From NCBI RefSeq assembly GCF_051014445.1, contig NW_027488366.1, positions 28,104,001-28,168,000 of the forward strand: DNA of 64,000 bases. The letters are read 5' to 3'. A model generated the notes under the pieces. It had not been told where the DNA came from and did not search any database. It saw nothing but the letters and a program-made list of their open reading frames with translations. The translations under genes were made by a program, and so were the position numbers. Of the stretch, positions 36,301 through 48,240 are shown piece after piece (position 1 is the stretch's first letter; each line of letters begins with the position of its first letter). This stretch comes from Colletes latitarsis. Taxonomy: Eukaryota > Arthropoda > Insecta > Hymenoptera > Colletidae.

Positions 36301-39300
36301 TGGATCACGTAGTAGTGTGGGACCACACTGAAACAATCAATTAAACCTGGTCTTGATAAATATTTTAGAGGATAACGCATGTTAGGTCTGGGATAGGTCT
36401 GGGATTTGCCCTCATCAGACTCATACTTTCGCACACTTCACATACTCGTTTGGCAGATCCTGGGTTGTTTTCTGGATTGGATCACGTAGTAATTTAAGTA
36501 CTACACTGAAACAGTCAATTAAACCTGGTTTCCATCAATATCTTAGAGGACAACGCAAGTTAGGTCTGGGATAGCTCTGGGATTTGCCCTCATCAGGCTC
36601 ATACTTTCCGCGTTTTTCACATACTTGTTGAACAGATCCTGGGTTTTTTCTGGTTTGGATCACGTAGTAATGTGGGACCACACTGAAACAATCAATTAAA
36701 CCTGGTCTTGATAAATATTTTAGAGGATAACGCATGTTAGGTCTGGGATAGGTCGGGGATTAGCCCTCATCAGACTCATACTTTCGCACACTTCACATAC
36801 TCGTTGAACAGATCCTGGGTTTTTTCTGGTTTGGATCACGTAGTAATGTGGAACCGCACTGAAACAATCAAGTAAACCTGGTCTTGATAAATATTTTGGA
36901 GGATAACGCATGTTAGGTCTGGGTTAGGTCTAGGATTAGCCCTCGTCAGGTTCATACTTTCGCATATTTCTCATACTTCATGGATAGATCCTGGGCTATT
37001 TCTGGTTTGGATCACGTAGTAATGTGGTACCACACTGAAACAGTCGATTAAACCTGGTTTCGATCAATATTTTAGAAGATAACGCAAGTTAGGTCTGGGA
37101 TAGGTCTGGGATTTTCACTCATCAGACTCATACTTTCGCATTCTTCACATACTTGTTGTACGGATCCTGGGTTTTTTCTGGTTTGGATCACGTAGTAATG
37201 TGGGACCACACTGAAACAGTCAATTAAACCAGGTTTCGATCAATATTTTAGAGAATAATTCATGTTAGGTCTAGGTTAGGTCTGGGATTTGCTCTCATCA
37301 GGCTCATTCTTTCGCATATTTCTCATACATGTTGAACAGATCCTGGGTTTTTTCTGGTTTGGATCACGTAGTAATGTGGTACCACACTGAAACATTCAAT
37401 TAAACCTGGTCTTGATAAATATTTTAGAGAATAACGCATGTTAGGTCTGGGTTAGGTCTAGGATTTGCCCTCATCAGGCTCATACTTTCGCATATTTCTC
37501 ATACTTCATGGCTAGCTCCTGGGCTATTTCTGGATTGGATCACGTAGTAAAGTGGTACCACACTGAAACATTCAATGAAACCTGGTCTGGATAAATATCT
37601 TAGAGGATAACGCATGTTAGGTCAAGGTTAGGTCTAAGATTTGCCCTCATCAGGCTCACAGTTTCGCGTTTTTCACATACTTGTTGAACAGATCCTGGGT
37701 TTTTTCTGGTTTGGATCACGTAGTAATGTGGGACCACACTGAAACAGTCAAGTAAACCTGGTTTCGATCAATATTTTAGAGAATAATTCATCTTAGGTCT
37801 AGGTTAGGTCTGGGATTTGCTCTCATCAGGCTCATTCTTCCGCATATTTCTCATACATGTTGAACAGATCCTGGGTATTTTCTGGCATGGAACACGTAGT
37901 AATGTGGGACCACACTGAAACAATCAATTAAACCTGATCTTGATAAATATTTTAGAGGATAACGCATGTTAGGTCTGGGTTAGGTCTAGGATTTGCCCTC
38001 ATCAGGCTCATACTTTCGCATATTTCTCATACTTCATGGCTAGATCCTGGGCTGTTTCTGGATTGTATCACGTAGTAATGTGGTACCACGCTGAAACAGT
38101 CAATTAAACCTGGTTTCGATCAATATTTTAGAGGATAACGGAAGTTAGGTCTGGGATAGGTCTAGGATTTGCCCTCATCAGGCTCTTACTTTCGCATATT
38201 TCTCATACTTCATGGCAAGATCCTGGGCTATTTCTGGATTGGATCATGTAGTAAAGTGGTACCACACTGAAACATTCAATGAAACCTGGTCTGGATAAAT
38301 ATTTTAGAGGATAACGCATCTTAGGTCTGGGTTAGGTCTGAGATTTGCCCTCATCAGGCTCATACTTTCGCATATTTCTCATACTTCATGGCTAGATCCT
38401 GGGCTATTTCTGGATTGGATCACGTAGTAATGTGGCACCACACTGAAACAGTCAATTAAACCTGGTTTTGATCAATATTTTAGAGAATAATTCATGTTAG
38501 GTCTAGGTTAGGTCAGGGATTTGCTCTCATCAGGGTCATACTGCCGCAGTTTTAACATACTTGTTAAACGGATCCTGGGTTTTTTCTGGTTTGGTTCACG
38601 TAGGATTGTGGTACCACACTGAAACAGTCCATTAAACCTGGTTTCGTTCAATATTTTAGAGGATAACGCATGTTAGGTTTGGGTTAGGTCTAGGATTTGC
38701 CCTCATCAGGCTCATACTTTCGCATATTTCTCATACTTCATGGCTAGATCCTGGGCTATTTCTGGATTGGATCACGTAGTAAAGTGGTACCACACTGAAA
38801 CATTCAATGAAACCTGGTCTGGATAAATATTTTAGAGGATTACGCATGTTAGGTCTGGGTTAGGTCTAGGATTTGCCCTCATCAGGCTCATTCTTTCGCA
38901 TATTTCTCATACTTGATGGCTAGATCCTGGGCTTTTTCTGGATTGCATCACGTAGTAATGTAGTACCACACTGAAACAGTCAATGAAACCTAGTTTCCAT
39001 CAATATTTTAGAGGACAACGCAAGTTAGGTCTAGGTAAGGCCTGAGATTTTCACTGATCAGACTCATACTTTCGCATTCTTCACATACTTGTTGAACAGA
39101 TCCTGGGTTTTTTCTGGTTTTGATCACGTAGTAATGTGGTACCACACTGAAACATTCAATTAAACCTTGTCTTGATAAATATTTTAGAGAGTATCGCATG
39201 TTAGGTCTGGGTTAGGTCTAGGATTTGCCCTCATCAGGCTCATACTTTCGCATATCTCTCATACTTCATGGCTAGATCCTGGGCTATTTCTGGATTGGAT

Positions 39301-40350
39301 CATGTAGTAATGTGGCACCACACTGAAACAGTCAATTAAACCTGGTTTTGATCAATATTTTAGAGAATAATTCATGTTAGGTCTAGGTTAGGTCAGGGAT
39401 TTGCTCTCATCAGGCTCATTCTTTCGCATATTTCTCATACTTGATGGCTAGATCCTGGGCTTTTTCTGGATTGCATCACGTAGTAATGAAGTACAACACT
39501 GAAACAGTCAATTAAACTTGGTTTCCATCAATATTTTAGAGGACAACGCATGTTAGGTCTAGGTTAGGCCTGGGATTTGCCCTCATCAGGGTCATACTGT
39601 CGCAGTTTTAACATACTTGTTGAACGGATCCTGGGTTTTTTCTGGTTTGGTTCACGTAGTAATGTGGTAGCACACTGAAACATTCAATTAAACCTGGTCT
39701 TGATAAATATTTTAGAGGATAACGCATGTTAGGTTTGGGTTAGGTCTAGGATTTGCCCTCATTAGGCTCATACTTTCGCATATTTCTCATACTTCATGGC
39801 TAGATCCCGGGCTGTTTCTGGATTGTATCACGTAGTAATGTGGTACCACGCTGAAACAGTCGATTAAACCTGGTTTCGATCAATATTTTAGAGGATAACG
39901 CAAGTTAAGTCTGGGATAGGTCTGGGATTTGACCTCATCAGACTCATAGTTTCGCGTTTTTCACATACTTGTTGAACAGATCCTGGGTTTCTTCTGGTTT
40001 GGATCACGTAGTAGTGTGGTACCACACTGAAACAGTCCATTAAACCTGGTTGCGATCAATGTTTTAGAGGATAACGCATGTTAGGTCTGGGTTAGGTCTA
40101 GTATTTGCCCTCATCAGGCTCATTCTATCGCATATTTCTCAAACTTGATGGCTAGATCCTGGGCTTTTTCTGGATTGCATCACGTAGTAATGTAGTACCA
40201 CACTGAAACATTCAATTAAACCTGGTCTTGATAAATATTTCAGAGGACAACGCATGTTAGGTCTGGGTTAGGTCTAGGATTTGCACTCATCAGGCTCAAA
40301 CTTTCGCATATTTCTCATACTTCATGGCTAGATCCTGGGCTTTTTCTGGA
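33361..40350 (+). repeat. ~7-9 kb duplicated block, right member
   Basis: Right partner of 24376-32247. Relative to the left member it has one extra monomer at about 34125-34300 (with CTCATTACACTCATACTTTC) and lacks two monomers near 38235 and about four near 38560. The junction near 38560-38620 mixes markers of 29.75-29.85 kb and 30.45-30.6 kb and carries the unique string CACGTAGGATTGTGG. At one place, TCATCAAACTCATTCTTTCG (35001), it matches 23551 and not the expected 25841, so it is not a simple copy of the present left member. Confidence 0.88.
36180..36434 (-). other. Open frame over a 177-bp monomer: repeat artefact
   Basis: The 84-codon antisense frame contains SDEGKSQTYPRPNMRYPLKY and, 59 residues later, its variant PDEGKSQSYPRPNLRCPLRY. 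This is the same monomer read twice. The frame survives because the monomer has one additional C (ACTTTCCGCG), making it 177 bp, a multiple of 3. Equivalent frames lie at 18553-18807, 19439-19693, 21731-21985, 24376-24630, 27020-27274, 33361-33615 and 49753-50007. A coding function is not supported. Confidence 0.9.
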
Positions 40351-42290
40351 TAGCATCACGTAGTAATGAAGCACAACACTGAAACAGTCAATTGAACCAG
40401 GTCTCCATCAATATCTTAGAGGACAACGCAAGTTAGGTCTGGGATAGGTCTAAGATTTGCCCTCATCAGGCTCACAGTTTAGCGTTTTTCGCATACTTGT
40501 TGAACAGATCCTGGGTTTTTTCTGGTTTGCATCACGAAGTAGTGTGGTACCACACTGAGGCAGTCCATTAAACCTGGTTTCGCTCAATATTTTAGAGGAT
40601 AACGCATGTTAGGTCTAGGTTAGGTCTGGGATTTGCTCTCATCAGGCTCATTCTTTCGCATATTTCTCATACTTGATGGCTAGATCCTGGGCTTTTTCTG
40701 GATTGCATCACGTAATAATGTAGTACCACACTGAAACAGTCAATGACACCTGGTTTCCATCAATATTTTAGAGGACAACGCAAGTTAGGTCTAGGTAAGG
40801 CCTGAGATTTTCACTGATCAGACTCATACTTTCGCATTCTTCACATACTTGTTGAACGGATCCTGGGTTTTTTCTGGTTTTGATCACGTAGTAATGTGGT
40901 ACCACACTGAAACATTCAATTAAACCTGGTCTTGATAAATATTTTAGAGAATAACGCATGTTAGGTCTGGGTTAGGTCTAGGATTTGCCCTCATCAGGCT
41001 CATACTTTCGCATATTTCTCATACTTCATGGCTAGATCCTGGGCTATTTCTGGATTGGATCACGTAGTAATGTGGCACCACACTGAAACAGTCAATTAAA
41101 CCTGGTTTTGATCAATATTTTAGAGAATAATTCATGTTAGGTCTAGGTTAGGTCAGGGATTTGCTCTCATCAGAGTCATACTGCCGCAGTTTTAACATAC
41201 TTGTTGAACGGATCCTGGGTTTTTTCTGGATTGCATCACGTAGTAATGTAGTACCACACTGAAACATTCAATTAAACCTGGTCTTGATAAATATTTCAGA
41301 GGACAACGCATGTTAGGTCTGGGTTAGGTCTAGGATTTGCACTCATCAGGCTCAAACTTTCGCATATTTCTCATACTTCATGGCTAGATCCTGGGCTTTT
41401 TCTGGATAGCATCACGTAGTAATGAAGCACAACACTGAAACAGTCAATTGAACCTGGTCTCCATCAATATCTTAGAGGACAACGCAAGTTAGGTCTGGGA
41501 TAGGTCTAAGATTTGCCCTCATCAGGCTCACAGTTTAGCGTTTTTCGCATACTTGTTGAACAGATCCTGGGGTTTTTCTGGTTTGGATCACGAAGTAGTG
41601 TGGTACCACACTGAAGCAGTCCATTAAACCTGGTTTCGCTCAATATTTTAGAGGATAACGCATGTTAGGTCTAGGTTAGGTCTGGGATTTGCTCTCATCA
41701 GGCTCATTCTTTCGCATATTTCTCATACTTGATGGCTAGATCCCGGGCTTTTTCTGGATTGCATCACGTAATAATGTAGTACCACACTGAAACAGTCAAT
41801 GACACCTGGTTTCCATCAATATTTTAGAGGACAACGCAAGTTAGGTCTAGGTAAGGCCTGAGATTTTCACTGATCAGACTCATACTTTCGCATTCTTCAC
41901 ATACTTGTTGAACGGATCCTGGGTTTTTTCTGGTTTTGATCACGTAGTAATGTGGTACCACACTGAAACATTCAATTAAACCTGGTCTTGATAAATATTT
42001 TAGAGAATAACGCATGTTAGGTCTGGGTTAGGTCTAGGATTTGCCCTCATCAGGCTCATACTTTCGCATATTTCTCATACTTCATGGCTAGATCCTGGGC
42101 TATTTCTGGATTGGATCACGTAGTAATGTGGCACCACACTGAAACAGTCAATTAAACCTGGTTTTGATCAATATTTTAGAGAATAATTCATGTTAGGTCT
42201 AGGTTAGGTCAGGGATTTGCTCTCATCAGAGTCATACTGCCGCAGTTTTAACATACTTGTTGAACGGATCCTGGGTTTTTTCTGGTTTGG
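40185..42290 (+). repeat. 1056-bp tandem duplication (six monomers)
   Basis: Copy 1 is about 40185-41240 and copy 2 about 41241-42290. Matching antisense frames lie at 40768 and 41824. Shared rare markers are GAAGCACAACACTG, CACAGTTTAGCGTTTTTCGC and GATCAGACTCATAC after AAGGCCTGAG. Few differences were noticed, such as CCTGGGTTTTTTCTGG against CCTGGGGTTTTTCTGG. Copy 2 ends where GGTTTGGTTCACG replaces GGATTGCATCACG. Confidence 0.88.
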
Positions 42291-42299
42291 TTCACGTAG

Positions 42300-44640
42300 T
42301 AATGTGGTACCACACTGAAACATTCAATTAAACCTGGTCTTGATAAATATTTTAGGGGATAACGCATGTTAGGTTTGGGTTAGGTCTAGGATTTGCCCTC
42401 ATTAGGCTCATACTTTCGCATATTTCTCATACTTCATGGCTAGATCCTGGGCTTTTTCTGGATTGCATCACGTAGTAATGTAGTACCACACTGAAACATT
42501 CAATTAAACTTGGTCTTGATAAATATTTCAGAGGATAACGCATGCTAGGTCTGGGTTAGGTCTAGGATTTGCACTCATAAGGCTCATACTTTCGCGTTTT
42601 TCACATACTTGTTGAACAGATCCTGGGTTTTTTCTGGTTTGGATCACGTAGTAGTGTGGTACCACACTGAAACATTCCAATAAACCTGGTTGCGATCAAT
42701 GTTTTAGAGGATAACGCATGTTAGGTCTAGGTTAGGTCTGGGATTTGCTCTCATCAGGCTCATTCTTTCGCATATTTCTCATACTTTATGGCTAGATCCT
42801 GGGCTTTTTCTGGATTGCATCACGTAATAATGTAGTACCACACTGAAACAGTCAATGAAACCTGGTTTCCATCAATATTTTAGAGGACAACGCAAGTTAG
42901 GTCTAGGTAAGGCCTGAGATTTTCACTGATCGGACTCATACTTTCGCATATTTCTCATACTTCATGGCTAGATCCTGGGCTATTTCTGTATTGGATCACG
43001 TAGTAATGTAGCACCACACTGAAACATTCAATTAAACCTGGTCTTGATAAATATTTCAGAGGATAACGCATGTTAGGTCTGGGTTAGGTCTAGGATTTGC
43101 ACTCATCAGGCTCATACTTTCGCATATTTCTCATACTTCATGGCTAGATCCTGGGCTATTTCTGGATTGGATCACGTAGTAAAGTGGTACCACACTGAAA
43201 CATTCAATGAAACCTGGTCTGGATAAATATTTTAGAGGATTACGCATGTTAGGTCTGGGTTAGGTCTAGGATTTGCCCTCATCAGGCTCATTCTTTCGCA
43301 TATTTCTCATACTTGATGGCTAGATCCTGGGCTTTTTCTGGATTGCATCACGTAGTAATGAAGTACAACACTGAAACAGTCAATTAAACTTGGTTTCCAT
43401 CAATATTTTAGAGGACAACGCATGTTAGGTCTAGGTTAGGCCTGGGATTTGCCCTCATCAGGGTCATACTGTCGCATTTTTAACATACTTGTTGAACGGA
43501 TCCTGGGTTTTTTCTGGTTTGGTTCACGTAGTAATGTGGTAGCACACTGAAACATTCAATTAAACCTGGTCTTGATAAATATTTTAGAGGATAACGCATG
43601 TTAGGTTTGGGTTAGGTCTAGGATTTGCCCTCATTAGGCTCATACTTTCGCATATTTCTCATACTTCATGGCTAGATCCCGGGCTGTTTCTGGATTGTAT
43701 CACGTAGTAATGTGGTACCACGCTGAAACAGTCGATTAAACCTGGTTTCGATCAATATTTTAGAGGATAACGCAAGTTAAGTCTGGGATAGGTCTGGGAT
43801 TTGACCTCATCAGACTCATACTTTCGCGTTTTTCACATACTTGTTGAACAGATCCTGGGTTTCTTCTGGTTTGGATCACGTAGTAATGAAGCACAACACT
43901 GAAACAGTCAATTGAACCTGGTCTCCATCAATATCTTAGAGGACAACGCAAGTTAGGTCTGGGATAGGTCTTGGATTTGCCCTCATCAGGCTCATACTTT
44001 CGCATATTTCTCATACTTCATGGCTAGATCCTGGGCTATTTCTGGATTGGATCATGTAGTAAAGTGGTACCACACTGAAACATTCAATGAAACGTGGTCT
44101 GGATAAATATTTTAGAGGATAACGCATCTCGGGTCTGGGTTAGGTCTAAGATTTGCCCTCATCAGGCTCACAGTTTAGCGTTTTTCGCATACTTGTTGAA
44201 CAGATCCTGGGATTTTTCTGGTTTGGATCACGAAGTAGTGTGGTACCACACTGAAACAGTCCATTAAACTTGGTTTCGCTCAATATTTTAGAGGATAACG
44301 CATGTTAGGTCTAGGTTAGGTCTGGGATTTGCTCTCATCAGGCTCATTCTTTCGCATATTTCTCATACTTGATGGCTAGATCCTGGGCTTTTTCTGGATT
44401 GCATCACGTAATAATGTAGTACCACACTGAAACAGTCAATGACACCTGGTTTCCATCAATATTTTAGGGGACAACGCAAGTTAGGTCTAGGTAAGGCCTG
44501 AGATTTCCACTGATCAGACTCATACTTTCGCATTCTTCACATACTTGTTGAACGGATCCTGGGTTTTTTCTGGTTTGGATGACGCAGTAATGTGGTACCA
44601 CACTGAAACATTCAATTAAACCTGGTCTTGATAAATATCT
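42300..44640 (+). repeat. Patchwork of monomers related to 30-32 and 38-41 kb
   Basis: Pieces match earlier blocks at changing offsets. For example GTAATGTGGTAGCACACTGA at 43531 matches 39659 (offset 3872 bp, 22 monomers) and 31556. The CACAGTTTAGCG monomer at about 44170 matches 40480 and 41530. No single period covers the segment. It holds only satellite monomers. Confidence 0.8.
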
Positions 44641-45720
44641 TAGAGAATAACGCATGTTAGGTCTGGGTTAGGTCTAGGATTTGCCCTCATCAGGCTCATA
44701 CTTTCGCATATTTCTCATACTTCATGGCTAGCTCCTGGGCTATTTCTGGATTGGATCACGTAGTAAAGTGGTACCACACTGAAACATTCAATGAAACCTG
44801 GTCTGGATAAATATCTTAGAGGATAACGCATGTTAGGTCAAGGTTAGGTCTAAGATTTGCCCTCATCAGGCTCACAGTTTCGCGTTTTTCACATACTTGT
44901 TGAACGGATCCTGGGTTTTTTCTGGTTTGGATCACGTAGTTATGTGGGTCCACACTGAAACAGTCAAGTAAACCTGGTTTCGATCAATATTTTAGAGAAT
45001 AATTCATGTTAGGTCTAGGTTAGGTCTGGGATTTGCTCTCATCAGGCTCATTCTTCCGCATATTTCTCATACATGTTGAACAGATCCTGGGTATTTTCTG
45101 GCATGGAACACGTAGTAATGTGGGACCACACTGAAACAATCAATTAAACCTGATCTTGATAAGTATTTTAGAGGATAACGCATGTTAGGTCTGGGTTAGG
45201 TCTAGGATTTGCCCTCATCAGGCTCATACTTTCGCATATTTCTCATACTTCATGGCTAGATCCTGGGCTGTTTCTGGATTGTATCACGTAGTAGTGTGGT
45301 ACCACGCTGAAACAGTCAATTAAACCTGGTTTCGATCAATATTTTAGAGGATAACGGAAGTTAGGTCTGGGATAGGTCTAGGATTTGCCCTCATCAGGCT
45401 CATTCTTTCGCATATTTCTCAAACTTCATGGCTAGATCCTGGGCTATTTCTGGATTGGATCACGTAGTAATGTGGGACCACACTGAAACAGTCAAGTAAA
45501 CCTGGTTTCGATCAATATTTTAGAGAATAATTCATCTTAGGTCTAGGTTAGGTCTGGGATTTGCTCTCATCAGGCTCATTCTTCCGCATATTTCTCATAC
45601 ATGTTGAACAGATCCTGGGTATTTTCTGGCATGGAACACGTAGTAATGTGGGACCACACTGAAACAATCAATTAAACCTGATCTTGATAAATATTTTAGA
45701 GGATAACGCATGTTAGGTAT
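44640..45720 (+). repeat. Third copy of the 28.25-29.07 kb segment plus 528-bp repeat
   Basis: The tail GCTAGCTCCTGGGCTATTTC at 44727 matches 37511 (7216 bp, 41 monomers) and 28352. The odd landmark GGCATGGAACACGTAGTAAT follows GGGTATTTTCTGG at 45091 and again at 45619, 528 bp apart. The second of these carries AATAATTCATCTTAGG, as at 37790, while the first has AATAATTCATGTTAGG. Confidence 0.83.
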
Positions 45721-45949
45721 GGGATAGGTCTAGGATTTGCCCTCATCAGGCCCTTACTTTCGCATATTTCTCATACTTCATGGCTAGATCCTGGCCTTTT
45801 TCTTGATTGCATCACGTAGTAATGAAGAACAACACTGAAACAGTCACCTAAACCAGGTTTCCATCAATATCTTAGAGGACAACGCAAGTTAGGTCTGGGA
45901 TAGCTCTGAAATTTGCCCTCATCAGGCTCATACTTTCGCGTTTTTCACA

Positions 45950-46975
45950 TACTTGTTGAACAGATCCTGGGTTTTTTCTGGTTTGGATCACGTAGTAATG
46001 TGGTACCACGCTGAAACAGTTGATTAGACCCGGTTTCGATCAACATTTTAGAGTATAACGCAAGTTAAGTCTGGGATAGGTCTGGAATTTGACCTCATCA
46101 GACTCATACTTTCGCGTTCTTCACATACTTGTTGAACAGATCCTGGGTTTTTTCTGGTTTGGATCACGTAGTAGTGTGGTACCACACTGAAACAGTCCAT
46201 GAAACCTGGTTGCGGTCAATATTTTAGAGGATAACGCATGTTAGGTCTGGGTTAGCTCTAGGATTTGCCCTCATCAGGCTCATTCTTTCGCATATTTCTC
46301 AAACTTCATGGCTAGATCCTGGGCTTTTTCTGGATTGCATAACGTAGTAATGAAGTACAACACTGAAACAGTCAATTAAACCTGGTTTCCATCATTATTT
46401 TAGAGGACAACGCAAGTTAGGTCTGGGATAGGTCTGGGATTAGCCCTCATCAGGGTCATAACTTCGCAGTTTTATCATACATGTTGACGTGATCGAGGGT
46501 TTTTTCTGCTTTGGATCACGTAGTAGAGTGGTACCACACTGAAACAGTCCACTAAACCTGGTTTGGATCAATATTTTAGAGCATAACGCAAGTTAGGTCT
46601 GGGATAGATCTGGGATTCGCCCTAATCAGGCTCATACTTTCGCGTTTTTCACATACTTGTTGAACAGATCCTGGGTTTTTTCTGGTTTGGATCACGTAGT
46701 AATGTGGTACCACGCTGAAACAGTTGATTAGACCCGGTTTCGATCAATATTTTAGAGGATAACGCAAGTTAAGTCTGGGATAGGTCAGGAATTTGACCTC
46801 ATCAGACTCATACTTTCGCGTTTTTCACATACTTGTTGCACAGATCCTGGGTTTTTTCTGGTTTGGATCACGTAGTAGTGTGGTACCACACTGAAACAGT
46901 CCAGGAAACCTGGTTGCGGTCAATATTTTAGAGGATAACGCATGTTAGGTCTGGGTTAGCTCTAGGATTTGCCCT
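45950..46975 (+). repeat. 704-bp repeat (four monomers)
   Basis: The rare string CAGTTGATTAGACCCGG occurs at 46017 and 46721, 704 bp apart, and the following monomers also match, including GGTTGCGGTCAATATTTTAG. Between the two lies a single type C monomer (46449-46512). Confidence 0.82.
46449..46512 (+). repeat. Isolated type C monomer tail
   Basis: GGGTCATAACTTCGCAG, then CATACATGTTGACGTGATCG, then AGGGTTTTTTCTGCTTTGG. All other type C tails I found lie left of 12510, so this copy is about 34 kb from its nearest relative. It carries private changes (GTCATAAC, TTTATCATAC, GACGTGATCG), which suggests long separation from the left group. Confidence 0.85.
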
Positions 46976-47539
46976 CATCAGGCTCATACTTTCGCATATT
47001 TCTCATACTTCATGGCTAGATCCTGGGCTGTTTCTGGACTGTATCACGTAGTAATGTGGTACCACGCTGAAACAGTCAATTAAACCTTGTTTCGATCGAT
47101 ATTTTAGAGGATAACGTAAGTTAGGTCTGGGATAGGTCTGGGATTTGCCCTCATCAGACTCATACTTTCGCATATTTCTTATACTTCATGGATAGATCCT
47201 GGGCTATTTTCTGGTTTGGATCACATAGTAATGTGGTACCACACTGAAACATTCAATTAAACCTGGTCTTGATAAATATTTTAGAGGATAACGCATGTTA
47301 GGTCTGGGTTAGGTCTAGGATTTGCCCTCATCAGGCTCATACTTTCGCATATTTCTCATACTTCATGGCTGGATCCTGGGCTATTTCTGGATTGGATCAC
47401 GTAGTAATGTGGTACCACACTGAAACAGTCAATTAAACCTGGTTTTGATGAATATTTTAGAGAATAATTCATGTTAGGTCTAGGTTAGGTCAGAGATTTG
47501 CTCTCATCAGGCTCATTCTTTCGCATATTTCTCATACTT

Positions 47540-48240
47540 CATGGCTAGATCCTGGGCTGTTTCTGGATTGTATCACGTAGTAATTTGGTACCACGCTGAA
47601 ACAGTCAATTAAACCTGGTTTCGATCAATATTTTGCAGGATAACGCAATATAGGTCTGGCATAGGTCTGGGATTCGCCCTCATCAGACTCATACTTTCGC
47701 GTTTTTCACATACTTGTTGAACTGATCCTGGGCTTTTTCTGGTTTGGATCACGTAGTAATGTGGTACCACACTGAAACAGTCAATTAAGCCTGGTTTCGA
47801 TCAATATTTTAGAGAATAATTCATGTTAGGTTTAGGTTAGGTCTGGGTTAGGTCTGGGATTTGCCCTCATCAGGCTCATACTTTCCGCGTTTTTCACATG
47901 CTTGTTGAACAGATCCTGGGTTTCTTCTGGTTTGGATCACGTAGTAATGTGGGACCACATTGTAACAGTCAATTAAACCTGGTTTCGATCAATATTTTAG
48001 AGAATAATTCATGTTAGGTCTAGGTTAGGTCTGGGATTTGCTCTCATCAGGCTCATTCTTTCGCATATTTCTCATACTTGATGGCTAGATGCTGGGCTTT
48101 TTCTGGATTGCATCACGTAGTAATGAAGTACAACACTGAAACAGTCAATTAAACCTGGTTTTCATCAATATCTTAGAGGACAACGCAAGTTAGGTCTGGG
48201 ATAGGTCTGGGATTTGCCCTCATCAGGCTCATACTTTCCG
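47540..48240 (+). repeat. Distant copy of the 14.40-15.11 kb segment
   Basis: Collinear with 14400-15110 at about 33.14 kb. Both have TGCAGGATAACGCAA, GGTCTGGCATAGG, GAACTGATCCTGGGCTTTTT, GTCAATTAAGCCTGG, and the tripled 11-bp sub-repeat. Differences include CAATATAGGTC against CAAGTTAGGTC and GGATTCGCCC against GGATTTGCCC. Confidence 0.82.
47825..47857 (+). repeat. Expanded 11-bp sub-repeat (three copies)
   Basis: GTTAGGTTTAG followed by two GTTAGGTCTGG units. Flanks match those around 14687 at a distance of about 33.1 kb, including GAACTGATCCTGGGCTTTTT upstream (14581 and 47719) and CACATGCTTGTTGAAC downstream. It marks a long-range copy of the 14.4-15.1 kb segment. Confidence 0.9.
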
